Shown here: positions 1 to 8,342 of the stretch, one piece after another
How the letters are laid out: the number at the start of each line of letters is the position of its first letter
Numbering within the stretch: position 1 is the first letter of the stretch
Assembly: GCF_008386585.1 (NCBI RefSeq)
Contig: NZ_VUOB01000001.1
Location: 107,201 to 171,200 of the forward strand
DNA: 64,000 bases
Source: Solihabitans fulvus
Lineage (GTDB): Bacteria > Actinomycetota > Actinomycetes > Mycobacteriales > Pseudonocardiaceae
Direction: 5' to 3'
Translations under genes and position numbers: made by a program
Notes under the pieces: generated by a model
Databases searched by the model: none
What the model saw: only the letters and a program-made list of their open reading frames with translations
Told to the model about the DNA's origin: nothing

Positions 1-1
1 G

Positions 2-385
2 GTGGCCGGCGCGGTCGAGCTGGTGCGGCGGCTGCACGAGCAGCGGGTGCCGGTCGGCGTGGTCACCTCGGGCACCAGGGACTACGCGCACGGCGAGCTG
101 GCCGTGATCGGCCTGCTGCCGCTGTTCGCGGTGGTGGTCACCGCCGAGGACGTGGTGCGCGGCAAGCCGGACCCGGAGGGCTACCTCGCCGGCTGCCGGG
201 CGCTCGGCGTGCCGCCGGGCCGGGTGGTCGCGTTCGAGGACGCGCCGGCCGGGGTCGCCGCGGCCAAGTCCGCGGGGCTGCACTGCGTCGCGCTCACCAC
301 CACCCAGCCCGCCGACGCGCTGTCCTCGGCCGACCGGGTGGTGGCGGACCTGACCGCCGTGCGGTGGCCGCTCGGCAGCGCCTGA
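2..385 (+). CDS. HAD-superfamily phosphatase (subfamily IA-like), 5' end outside window
   Basis: This is the C-terminal part of a cytoplasmic haloacid-dehalogenase-type hydrolase, which removes phosphate from a small phosphorylated metabolite through an aspartyl-phosphate intermediate. Visible motifs are HAD motif II (VVTSGT), motif III lysine in RGKPDPEGY and motif IV in AFEDAPAGV. Motif I (DxDGT) and the cap domain lie upstream of base 1, so the reading frame certainly starts before the window and the GTG at base 2 is not its start. GKPDPEGY and FEDAPAGV are typical of sugar phosphatases of the YfbT/GPP type, but the substrate cannot be named. It converges on the MFS gene, and a hairpin spans both stop codons. 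Confidence 0.85.
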   Translation: MAGAVELVRRLHEQRVPVGVVTSGTRDYAHGELAVIGLLPLFAVVVTAEDVVRGKPDPEGYLAGCRALGVPPGRVVAFEDAPAGVAAAKSAGLHCVALTTTQPADALSSADRVVADLTAVRWPLGSA

Positions 386-399
386 CGCCGTCAGGCGCT
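377..399. terminator. Bidirectional terminator hairpin
   Basis: AGCGCCTGAC, loop GCC, GTCAGGCGCT: a perfect 10-bp stem with a 3-nt loop. It contains the stop codons of both convergent genes (383-385 on plus, 391-393 on minus). There is no U tract, as is common for actinobacterial terminators. Confidence 0.6.
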
Positions 400-1818
400 C
401 TGGTCTCGCCGCCGGGACGTGCCGACGAACGCGATCGCGGCCACGGCGCACACGATGGCGGGAAGCGCCAGCGCGACCCCGGCGCCGTGCGGGTTCGCCT
501 CGGACGCCCGGACCGTGACGAAGGCGCCCATGACCGCGACGCCGAGGGTGGCGCCGAGCTGGCGCACGGCGTTGAGCAGCCCGCCCGCCGCGCCCGCGGT
601 TCCGGCCGGCGCGGCGTTGACGATGGCGCTGACCAACGCCGGCATGGCAAAGGACACGCCGAATCCGGTGAGCACGAGACCGAGCGCGAGCCAGCCGTAG
701 CCCGCTCCGGTCAGGGTCGCGCAGCTGAGGATCGCGCCGCCCACGACGAGCAGGGCAAGGCCGACCAGGATCGGCGGGCGCGCGCCGACGCGCGCGACGA
801 TGCGGCCGGTGATCGGCGGGTTGAGCGCGAACGGGATGGTGAGCGGCAGGAAGGCGAGGCCGCTGGCGACCGGGCTGAGGTGGCGGTCCTGGGCCAGCAG
901 CAGCGGCAGCACGAACAGCCCGCCGGTGAGAGTGAAGTTCACCGCCGCGCCGGCCAGTAGCGCGGCCCGCACGTCGCGGGTCCGCAGCAGCGCGCGGTTC
1001 AGGACCGGGGTCGCGCTGCGCCGCTCCAGCATCGCGAACACGATCCCGGCGAGCACCGCCGCGGCGGCCGACCACGCCGTGTGAGTCCAGGCGCCCGAGC
1101 CGACCGCGATGAGCGCGTCGGTGGCCAACGCGAGCGCGGCGCACACCATCAGCTGCGCGGCCGGGTCGATCCGCCGGTCGCCTAGGGGGCAGCGCACCGC
1201 GGGACCGGCGGTCAGCCCGAGCACGAGCAGCGCGATCGGCAGGTTGACCAGGAAGATCGCCCGCCAGCCGGCCAGGTCGACCAGGACGCCGCCGACGACC
1301 GGGCCGGCGGCCACGGCGGCACCGCTGATGGCCGCCCAGGTGGCCACCGCGCGCGCCCGCAGCGCGGCCTCGGGGTAGAGGCGGGTGATCATCGCCATCG
1401 AGGCCGGCACGCACATCGCCGCCGCCACACCGAGCAGCGCCCGCAGGGCCACCAGGGTGCCAAGATTCGGCGCGAACGCGCTCAGCGCCGAACCGAGTCC
1501 GAAGGCCGCGACGCCGATCCGGAACATCCGGTGCGCGCCGAACCGGTCGGCCAGCGCGCCCGCCGAGAGCAGCAGCGCGCCGAACGCGACCGTGTAGCCG
1601 GTGATCGCCCACTGGAGCCCGGCGACCGCGCTGCCGAGCGAGGCGGCCAGGTCCGGTTCGGCGACCGACAGCACGGTCATGTCCAGCAGCACCATGAAGT
1701 AGCCGAGCGAGATCCCCAGCAGCGCGCGGGTCCGCCCGCGCGGTTCGTCCGTGCTGGCGGGGCGGCCGGAAGCCGTGCCGGCTCGGCGGCCGGACGCACG
1801 GGTGACGGCAGAAGTCAT
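391..1818 (-). CDS. MFS drug exporter, DHA2-like (14-TM)
   Basis: Proton-driven multidrug exporter of the inner membrane, 475 residues. After a basic N-terminal tail the first helix (ALLGISLGYFMVLLDMTVL) is typical of the DHA2 family. Motif A is seen as GALADRFGAHRMF, and the antiporter motif C region as SGAAVAAGPVVGG followed by GWRAIFLVNLP. I counted about 14 hydrophobic segments. The start at 1818 is preceded by GGGGAGA about 8 nt upstream; the reading frame stays open far upstream of this but that part overlaps the LysR gene and has no transporter character. It is divergent from the LysR gene, whose product most likely controls it through the palindrome between them. The substrate is unknown; export of a hydrophobic drug or self-made metabolite is inferred from the family. 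Confidence 0.88.
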   Translation of the reverse strand: MTSAVTRASGRRAGTASGRPASTDEPRGRTRALLGISLGYFMVLLDMTVLSVAEPDLAASLGSAVAGLQWAITGYTVAFGALLLSAGALADRFGAHRMFRIGVAAFGLGSALSAFAPNLGTLVALRALLGVAAAMCVPASMAMITRLYPEAALRARAVATWAAISGAAVAAGPVVGGVLVDLAGWRAIFLVNLPIALLVLGLTAGPAVRCPLGDRRIDPAAQLMVCAALALATDALIAVGSGAWTHTAWSAAAAVLAGIVFAMLERRSATPVLNRALLRTRDVRAALLAGAAVNFTLTGGLFVLPLLLAQDRHLSPVASGLAFLPLTIPFALNPPITGRIVARVGARPPILVGLALLVVGGAILSCATLTGAGYGWLALGLVLTGFGVSFAMPALVSAIVNAAPAGTAGAAGGLLNAVRQLGATLGVAVMGAFVTVRASEANPHGAGVALALPAIVCAVAAIAFVGTSRRRDQSA

Positions 1819-1903
1819 GTCGAGTGTCTCCCCAGGAGGTGGTGGATGCGTGATCCACTCTCCGATGCGCCGGCACCCGTCTCCACCGGCGCAGCCGCAC
1901 GTC

Positions 1904-1922
1904 CGTTCGGAATTTCCGAACG
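1904..1922. promoter_or_regulatory. LysR-type operator palindrome between MFS and LysR genes
   Basis: CGTTCGGAA-T-TTCCGAACG is a perfect 9-bp inverted repeat around one central base (1913). It contains the T-N11-A core (T1907 to A1919) expected of LysR-type regulator boxes. It lies 47 bp upstream of the LysR start and 85 bp upstream of the MFS start, a normal place for a site controlling both. Confidence 0.7.
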
Positions 1923-1969
1923 CCTGCCGGGGTTGGTCGGGAACGGGAGTCGAGACGGTAGGGGGCGGA

Positions 1970-2851
1970 GTGGAGCTACGACAGCTGCGGACCTTCGAGG
2001 CCGTGGTGCGGCACGGGACGGTCACGGACGCCGCCGTCGCGCTCGGTCTCGCGCCCTCCTCGGTGTCGGAGCAGATCAGGACCCTGGAGAGGTCGCTCGA
2101 GGTGACGCTGTTCGACCGCGGCCCGAAGGGCATGCGGCTCACCGGCGCCGGCGAGCGGATGCTGACCTGGGCGCATCGGCTGTTGAGCCAGGCGGAGCAG
2201 GCCCGCCGCGAGGTGACCGAGCAGGGCGCGGCGCTGCGACTCGGCGCGTTGGAGTCCATCGCCGCGACCCACGTCCCCGTGGTGCTCGCGCGCCTGTCCG
2301 AGCGGCGTCCGGAGATCGGTGTCCAGGTGCACGCCGAGATCAGCCGCGACACGCTGCTCGACGACGTGGCGGCCGGACGGCTGGACGTCGCCCTGCTGCT
2401 GGACAACGGCGACACCCTCGGCGCGCTCGGCTTCGAGCCGCCGACGGAGCCGCTGGCCTTCCTCGACCTCGCGCCCGTGCCGCTCGCCCTCGTCGCCGCC
2501 CCCGGCCATTCGTTGAGCGGCCGGCCCGATCTCCGCCCCGCCGACCTGAGGGGCGAACGCCTGCTGGTCAACAACAGCCCGGCCTGCTCGTTCTGGATGG
2601 CGGTCGAGCAGACCTTCGACGCGGACATCGAACGGGTCAGGGCAGGTGGGGTCGCGGTGATGCGGGCCTGGGCGCAGCAGGGCCTCGGCATCTGCCTGCT
2701 CCCCGAGTTCGCCGTCGCGACCGACCTCGACTCCGGTTCGCTGGTCCGGCTCGGGCTGCCCACCCCGGCCCTGAGCCTGCGGCTGGTCTGGCGCGCGGAC
2801 CGGGAGACGCTCCCCGGGTTGCGCGACATCCTCTACGCGGCCAGTTCCTAG
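1970..2851 (+). CDS. LysR-family transcriptional regulator
   Basis: DNA-binding regulator of 293 residues. The N-terminal winged helix-turn-helix is clear (LRQLRTFEAVVRHGTVTDAA, then SSVSEQIRTLERSLEVTLFDR), followed by a LysR effector-binding domain (LRLGALESIAATHVPVVLARL onward, to residue about 290). The start is a GTG at 1970 with GGGGGCGGAG directly upstream; earlier in-frame starts would give an N-terminus with no homology to the family. It is divergent from the MFS exporter, so it probably senses a compound that the exporter removes. The ligand is not predictable. Confidence 0.9.
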   Translation: MELRQLRTFEAVVRHGTVTDAAVALGLAPSSVSEQIRTLERSLEVTLFDRGPKGMRLTGAGERMLTWAHRLLSQAEQARREVTEQGAALRLGALESIAATHVPVVLARLSERRPEIGVQVHAEISRDTLLDDVAAGRLDVALLLDNGDTLGALGFEPPTEPLAFLDLAPVPLALVAAPGHSLSGRPDLRPADLRGERLLVNNSPACSFWMAVEQTFDADIERVRAGGVAVMRAWAQQGLGICLLPEFAVATDLDSGSLVRLGLPTPALSLRLVWRADRETLPGLRDILYAASS

Positions 2852-2880
2852 TCTGGCCCAGCTCCTAGCCGGCCTCGCTG

Positions 2881-3708
2881 TCAGTGGCCGCGCCGCCAGA
2901 CGAGGGCGGCCGCCTCGTCGGCGTGCACCTGCCAGGCGAGCCTGCGGAAGCGCAGCACGAAGGTGAACACCAGGATCGCGCCGACCACGGCGGCGAGCAC
3001 GACCAGCAGCAGGCTGCCGGCGAGGCCGGCGAGCGCCAGCCCGACGCCGCCGACGAGGACAGCGACCACCGCGTGCAGGGCCGCCGCGCCGTCCCGGATC
3101 CACACCCACCGCCTGCCGCGCTGCACCGCGGTGAGCAACGTGCCGGCCAGCGTCGTCAGCTCCTCGTCCGGCACGCCGAGGGCGAGCAGCCGCCTGGTCA
3201 GTCCCTCGCAGGCGGTCAGCTGCTCCGGCTCGACGAGGACCAGCTCGCCGGTCCTGGTCTGGCTGCGCACCTCGACGGTCCTGGCCCACAGCGCGAGCGC
3301 CAGGTAGTAGCGCACGACGGGGTCGCCGGGCTTGGCCACCTCGATGGCGTCGAGATCGGACACGGACGTGTGCGCGGTGCCGAGCATGATGTTGGCGTGC
3401 GCGAGACCGAGCCTCGGCACCAGGGCCGTCGGGTCGAGGCGACAGGCGATGACGAACTGTTCGGCCGCCATCGCCCACTCGCCCCTGGCGAGGAACACGT
3501 CGCCGAGGCCGGTGTGGCTGCGGGCGTCCGGTTCTCGGGCCACGGCCAGCTCGTAGGCGCGCTGGGCGTCGTCGATCCGCGCCTCGGCCAGCGCCTCGGC
3601 CTCATCGGAATCGCCCGCCGCCGACCACTCCGGGTCCGCCCCCCATTTGAGTGAAATGTTCCGCCAATCCCTGCCGCCCTGCCACACGTTCGGAGTATTG
3701 ACGCTCAT
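2881..3708 (-). CDS. TPR-containing membrane protein, unknown function
   Basis: Protein of 275 residues that I do not recognise as a named family. Residues about 35-140 contain tetratricopeptide-like helices (AQRAYELAVAREPDARSHTG, then GEWAMAAEQFVIACRLDPTA with the usual ...A..DP spacing), which normally bind other proteins. Two adjacent hydrophobic helices follow near residues 207-250 (AALHAVVAVLVGGVGLALAG and LLLVVLAAVVGAILVFTFVL), so the TPR part probably faces the cytoplasm. It ends 30 bp from the convergent LysR gene and is divergent from the secreted-type protein at 3839. Confidence 0.65.
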   Translation of the reverse strand: MSVNTPNVWQGGRDWRNISLKWGADPEWSAAGDSDEAEALAEARIDDAQRAYELAVAREPDARSHTGLGDVFLARGEWAMAAEQFVIACRLDPTALVPRLGLAHANIMLGTAHTSVSDLDAIEVAKPGDPVVRYYLALALWARTVEVRSQTRTGELVLVEPEQLTACEGLTRRLLALGVPDEELTTLAGTLLTAVQRGRRWVWIRDGAAALHAVVAVLVGGVGLALAGLAGSLLLVVLAAVVGAILVFTFVLRFRRLAWQVHADEAAALVWRRGH

Positions 3709-3838
3709 CGCCTATTCGACCGCCTATCACAATCACGCCGTGCAAACGTTCTCCACCATTGCTCCGTGCGCTACAGTTTCCCTCAAAGTGATCGGAGAAA
3801 CATCGAGTTGACGTGATTTTCCGAGGGGGCCTGCACCC

Positions 3839-4561
3839 GTGGTACTCCATTCGGATGACGCAGCCGAGACGACCCAGTTGAGTTCGCGATCACTCGGATT
3901 GCTGTGCGCCGCAGGATATCTCGTCGTCGGCGGCGCGTTCGCGGTCGCGATGCTGGTGCCGCCCGCCGGCGCGACCGTGGCCGGGATCCCGCTCGCCGCC
4001 GAGGCCTCCCCCGTCACGCAGGCGCCGACCCAGCCGTCGACGGCGGAAAACAGCACGACCGACACCACGACCAGCACCGCGCCAACCACCACGACCCCCG
4101 CCGTTCCGGCCGGATACACGCCGGTCACCGGGCCGCAGGGGGTGGCGAGCGTCGCGCCGACCGGCTGGCCGTCGCATCCCCTGGCCAACAGCGTCGGCAT
4201 GCAGCTCGACGACCCCGGCCAGCCGGGGCTGACGGGCCGGTTCGTCCGGCTCGGCGCGGCACCCCTTGACGCACACGACCTGCTGACCAGGCGGACGGCC
4301 GGCGAAGCGGACTTCCGGACCGGAAACGGCGGCTACAGCAGGGTCCAATTGAACTCCACACTTCTGCGGAATAACGCGGCCGTGGTGTGGGAGTTCGAAT
4401 ACGACTATTCGACCAAGACGATCACCCAGCGCCGACACGTGAAGATCCTGTACTGGGAGACGCAGGGATACGAGTACTACGTGTACGCCTCCGCGCCCGC
4501 GGACCAGTGGCCGACGATGGAACCGGTCTACCAGGCGATGGCCGCCAACACGGCGCCGTGA
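3839..4561 (+). CDS. Membrane-anchored protein with Thr-rich linker and extracytoplasmic domain
   Basis: Protein of 240 residues. A short cytoplasmic tail is followed by one transmembrane helix (residues about 18-42, LGLLCAAGYLVVGGAFAVAM), then a Thr/Ser/Pro linker (residues about 58-90) and a compact domain to the end rich in aromatic residues (VWEFEYDYSTKTITQRRHVK, YEYYVYASAPADQW). This layout resembles the extracellular part of actinobacterial sensor kinases and PsbP/Mog1-like lipoproteins, but no kinase is attached. GTG start at 3839 with GAGGGGG 9 nt upstream. It lies 39 bp before the next membrane protein gene, so the two are probably one operon. Function unknown. Confidence 0.7.
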   Translation: MVLHSDDAAETTQLSSRSLGLLCAAGYLVVGGAFAVAMLVPPAGATVAGIPLAAEASPVTQAPTQPSTAENSTTDTTTSTAPTTTTPAVPAGYTPVTGPQGVASVAPTGWPSHPLANSVGMQLDDPGQPGLTGRFVRLGAAPLDAHDLLTRRTAGEADFRTGNGGYSRVQLNSTLLRNNAAVVWEFEYDYSTKTITQRRHVKILYWETQGYEYYVYASAPADQWPTMEPVYQAMAANTAP

Positions 4562-4600
4562 CGAGCGCGGGAACCGACCACCACAAGACGGGCGAGGACA

Positions 4601-6334
4601 ATGACTGCGCAATCCCCCTACGGGCTCGGACAAGGCGGCCAGCAGCCGCCCGAACTGCGCAATGACACGACGCGCTACCTGTGCGGGGCCGCGCACACCG
4701 ACCGGCTGTTCGCCGACGAGGCCATCCGGGAACACCTCGTCGAGCCGACCCGCGCGGTCGCGCCCTCGCCCGGCGTCGACTCCAGCGCGGTCCTGCACGA
4801 GGCCGTCGCGGCGCGCACCCGGCGCAAGATCCGGGACGGCGCGCTGACCCTGCTGATCGTGGTGTTCGCGGTGGCGGCCCCGCTCGTGCTGCTCGGCTGG
4901 GTCCTGCTGGCCGTCGTGGTCGCGTTGCCGAGACTGACCGGACGTGCGTTGATCCGGGGACTGCGGCTGGTCGGGCCGAAGGGCGGCGGGCTGGCCGGAC
5001 TGCTCAACGGGCTGATCGCGTTGGCCGTGCTCGTCGTGGCGGTGTCCGTCGTGCTCGGCAACGCCGGCTCGAGCGCCACGTCGTTGCTGGAGGGCTGGAA
5101 CGGCCAGGCGGCCACGATCATCAGCTACGTGATGGCGGCGCTGATGCTGACGCTGCTGATCTCCGACCGGTTCGTGGTGTCCTCGCTGCTGACGAAGAGC
5201 CTGCGCCGCAGCAGGTTCACCCCGACACCGACGCACGACTCGTGGAGCGGCGAACGCCTGATCCGCTCGCTCGGGCACGAGCTGTTCGCCGGGCCGCTCG
5301 CCGAGTGCCGGACGCGCGCCTCGCAGCAGGGCCAGCAGGTGGCCGCGCGGGAGAACCTGGTGGTGTACCGCGACTACGAGCCGTTCCTCGGCGCCGGTGT
5401 CAGCCACAAACCGTGGCTGCTCACGCTGCCGCTCGACCCCGGGGAGGACGCGGCCACCGAACGGCCCCGGCCGCAGCACCCGGGCGGCCCGCCGTTCGCG
5501 ATGGCCGAACTGTACGACGCGATCGAGCAGGATCTGCTTCTGCTGCACGGATCGGCGTCGCTGGTGCCCAGCCACCGGTTCCGAGGGCTGTCCTCGTTCC
5601 ACCAGGTGGTGGTGTCCGCGGACGAACTGCTCGACCACATCAGCGAACCGGGCACCAGGACGGTGCTGCCGCAGCTCCAGGCCAGGCCCAACCAGCAGCT
5701 GCCCGAGGCCGAACTGCGGGCGCTGATGGAGCAGCCGACGGAGTGGATGCGCTACTACCGCGGTTTCCGCGTCGAGACCTGGGACCGCGACCTGGTCATC
5801 TCGGCGTACCTGCACGTCGGCGCGGACGACCGAACCCTCTACGTCGAGTGGACGCCGTGCGTGCTGCTGCCGGTGCGCCGCGAGTACCAGGAGCTGGACA
5901 CGCTGGTGGCGAACCCGTGGCGGGCCGTCGGCCAGGGCATCATGCGGCTGGTCAGGCTGCCCGTGACGATTCCCGGCCGGTTCTGGCACACGGTGGTCCG
6001 GCTCCGGCCGATGCCGCAGCACGCTGGCGCGCTGGTGCCGGCGAAGTACGGCGGCAGGCGCAACCTGCGTGAGCTCGGCGCCGACGAGGCGGTGCACAGC
6101 TACTTCCAGCGCGCCGACGTCGACCGCTACCTCGGCATCCTCGAGGGGCGGCTCAACCGCGCGATCGGCAGGTTCCTGGAGCGCAAGGGCATCTCGGTGA
6201 CGGAGTTCATGGCACAGGCCGCCGCGACGAGCACGACCCTCAACTACATCGGTGGCCCGGTGCTCGGCAACATCATCCAGGCCACGAGCATCGCGGGCGG
6301 CATCACCACGCAGCAGCCACCGCCCGCCGCCTGA
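4601..6334 (+). CDS. Three-TM membrane protein with large C-terminal cytoplasmic region, unknown function
   Basis: Protein of 577 residues. An N-terminal segment of about 78 residues is followed by hydrophobic helices at about 81-110, 130-153 and 170-188. The remaining 390 residues are soluble and hold pairs of aromatic and charged motifs (MRYYRGFRVETWDRDLVIS, LYVEWTPCVLLPVRREYQEL) without a known catalytic signature. The last 20 residues (GNIIQATSIAGGI, then a Gln/Pro tail) look like the short N-[VI]-[VI]-Q-A-x-x-I-x-G-G-[IV] tails found at the ends of some actinobacterial multidomain proteins. ATG at 4601 after GGCGAGGAC. It is probably co-transcribed with the anchored protein upstream. I cannot assign a function. 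Confidence 0.65.
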   Translation: MTAQSPYGLGQGGQQPPELRNDTTRYLCGAAHTDRLFADEAIREHLVEPTRAVAPSPGVDSSAVLHEAVAARTRRKIRDGALTLLIVVFAVAAPLVLLGWVLLAVVVALPRLTGRALIRGLRLVGPKGGGLAGLLNGLIALAVLVVAVSVVLGNAGSSATSLLEGWNGQAATIISYVMAALMLTLLISDRFVVSSLLTKSLRRSRFTPTPTHDSWSGERLIRSLGHELFAGPLAECRTRASQQGQQVAARENLVVYRDYEPFLGAGVSHKPWLLTLPLDPGEDAATERPRPQHPGGPPFAMAELYDAIEQDLLLLHGSASLVPSHRFRGLSSFHQVVVSADELLDHISEPGTRTVLPQLQARPNQQLPEAELRALMEQPTEWMRYYRGFRVETWDRDLVISAYLHVGADDRTLYVEWTPCVLLPVRREYQELDTLVANPWRAVGQGIMRLVRLPVTIPGRFWHTVVRLRPMPQHAGALVPAKYGGRRNLRELGADEAVHSYFQRADVDRYLGILEGRLNRAIGRFLERKGISVTEFMAQAAATSTTLNYIGGPVLGNIIQATSIAGGITTQQPPPAA

Positions 6335-6495
6335 CGGGCACACTCCGCAGGACCGGGCCGCGTACCAGCAGGTTTCCCGTGCCTCCATACCGGAACGTCC
6401 ACATGGTGAGTCCGCGACTTTCTGCCCTAGCACGGAGTGTCATCGGTCCCTAACGTTGGGTGCGTCCTGCTCCCCCTGCGACAGGAGTTGCACCA

Positions 6496-8106
6496 GTGAA
6501 GAAAACCCTGCGGATTGTCGGCGCGCTGGTCGCGCCGGTCGTCGTCGCCGCCGTGGCCGCGCCGATCGCCCTGGCCAGCCCGGACCGTGTCGCCCTGGCC
6601 AGTGACGTGGTCGCCGACCTGAACTCCGCCACCAGCACCGGGGCCGTCGCCGGCGACCAGCGCGTGTCGGTCGCGGTCAGCCTGAACCTGCGCGACAGCG
6701 CCGGCCTCGATCGGTTCGTCGCCGAGGTCAACGACCCGAATTCGGCGCAGTACGGCCAGTTCCTGACGCCGGAGCAGTTCACCGAGCGGTACGCGCCGAC
6801 CACCGACCAGGTGCAGCGCGTCAGCGACTACCTGCGCGGCCAGGGCCTTTCGGTCGACTCGGTGAGCGCGAACCGGCTCGTCGTGGACGCGACCGGACCG
6901 GCCGCCGCGGTGGCCAAGGCGTTCGGCACGACGCTGGCGAACTATCGGGACGGACGGACGAACAAGTCCTTCTACGCCAACACGAGCGCGCCGACGCTGC
7001 CCAGCGAGATCGCGTCCTCGGTGCTCGACATCGCCGGGCTGAGCAACCGGACCGCGCGGGTGCACCACGCGCAGGTCGACCCGCACAACGGCCCCGGCGG
7101 CGGCTACACCCCCGCGCAGCTCAAGGGCGGCTACGACGTCGGCCCGCTGGCCAGCGCGGGCTTCGACGGCAAGGGCCAGAAGGTGGCGCTGCTGGAGTTC
7201 GACGGGTACCAGCAGTCCAACATCTCCACCTACGTCAGCCACTACGGCCTCGGCTCGCCGACCCCGGTGACGAAGCAGGTCTCCGGCGGCTCCGGGCCGC
7301 TCGGCGGCGGCCAGGTCGAAGTCGAACTGGACATCGAGGCGGTGCTGGCGATCGCGCCCAAGGCGAACATCACCGTGTTCGAGGCGCCCAACTCCGACCA
7401 GGGCGAGGTCGACATCGTCAACGCGATCGTGGCCAGCAAGATCCCGGTGACCTCGATCAGCTGGGGCCTGTCCGAGAAGGGGCGCACCACCTCGAACATC
7501 CAGGCGGTGTCCAACATCTACAAGCAGGGCGCCGCGCAGGGGCAGAGCTTCTTCGCCGCCTCCGGCGACAGCGGCTCCGACGACAACGGCGACGGCAGCA
7601 CGTCCGTCGACTACCCGGCGAGCGACCCGAACGTGACCGGCGTCGGCGGCACCAACCTGACCGTCACCTCCGGCAACGCGTGGAGCAAGGAGACCGGCTG
7701 GAACGGTTCCGGCGGCGGCTACTCCTCGGTGTTCGCGCTGCCGAGCTTCCAGAACGGCGTGAAGATCGGCACCAGCGGCAAGCGGCAGGTGCCGGACGTG
7801 TCCGCGCAGGGCGGCCCGACCGGGATCTCGGTCTACACCCAGGGCCAGTGGACGTCGGTGTACGGCACGAGCGGCGCGGCGCCCATCTGGGCCGGCGTCG
7901 GCGCGGTCTACAACCAGGACGCCGCCTCGAAGGGCAAGCCGGGCCTCGGCGCGGCGAACGCGAAGCTGTACTCGCTGGCGAAGACCAACTTCCACGACAT
8001 CACCAGCGGTAGCAACGGCGCGTACAGCGCGAAGAGCGGTTTCGACCTGGTGACCGGCATCGGCACCCCGGACGCGGCGAAGATCGCGGCGGGCGGCATC
8101 AAGTAA
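6496..8106 (+). CDS. Secreted S53 peptidase (sedolisin/kumamolisin type)
   Basis: Acid-active serine-carboxyl protease of 536 residues, exported as a proenzyme. A signal peptide (residues 1-28, ending AAPIALAS) precedes the pro-kumamolisin activation domain (about 35-190, with SAQYGQFLTPEQF and FGTTLANYR). The catalytic domain follows. The S53 residues are present: Glu275 and Asp279 in VEVELDIEAV, Asp358 in ASGDSG, Ser459 in YGTSGAAP, and a calcium-site Asp in SGFDLVTGIGTP. GTG at 6496 is chosen because ACAGGAG lies 9 nt upstream and the signal peptide starts VKKTLRI; an in-frame ATG at 6460 is too far upstream. It is a monocistronic unit closed by the hairpin at 8123. Likely role: extracellular protein breakdown. 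Confidence 0.95.
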   Translation: MKKTLRIVGALVAPVVVAAVAAPIALASPDRVALASDVVADLNSATSTGAVAGDQRVSVAVSLNLRDSAGLDRFVAEVNDPNSAQYGQFLTPEQFTERYAPTTDQVQRVSDYLRGQGLSVDSVSANRLVVDATGPAAAVAKAFGTTLANYRDGRTNKSFYANTSAPTLPSEIASSVLDIAGLSNRTARVHHAQVDPHNGPGGGYTPAQLKGGYDVGPLASAGFDGKGQKVALLEFDGYQQSNISTYVSHYGLGSPTPVTKQVSGGSGPLGGGQVEVELDIEAVLAIAPKANITVFEAPNSDQGEVDIVNAIVASKIPVTSISWGLSEKGRTTSNIQAVSNIYKQGAAQGQSFFAASGDSGSDDNGDGSTSVDYPASDPNVTGVGGTNLTVTSGNAWSKETGWNGSGGGYSSVFALPSFQNGVKIGTSGKRQVPDVSAQGGPTGISVYTQGQWTSVYGTSGAAPIWAGVGAVYNQDAASKGKPGLGAANAKLYSLAKTNFHDITSGSNGAYSAKSGFDLVTGIGTPDAAKIAAGGIK

Positions 8107-8122
8107 CGACGCGAACACGACA

Positions 8123-8169
8123 CCTCGGGCCCTCGGTGCGCTGCGTCACAGCGCACCGAGGGCCCGAGG
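8123..8169 (+). terminator. Perfect 21-bp stem terminator after the sedolisin gene
   Basis: The left arm 8123-8143 (starts CCTCGGGCCC) pairs without mismatch with the right arm 8149-8169 around a 5-nt loop CGTCA. It begins 17 nt past the sedolisin stop. No U tract follows. Confidence 0.75.
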
Positions 8170-8342
8170 CGCATACGCCGGGTCGCGACGCGCACGCGGT
8201 CGGGGTGATGTCTCGGGATGGTCTCAATCAGGTCCTGCACCCCGGAACAGGGCAACCAGCGCCAGGGGCGGGCGTCTTCTGCTTCGTACATCGCGGAGCC
8301 ACCGTCCACACCGGCCGGTGCGCCTTCTACTGGGGGACAACA

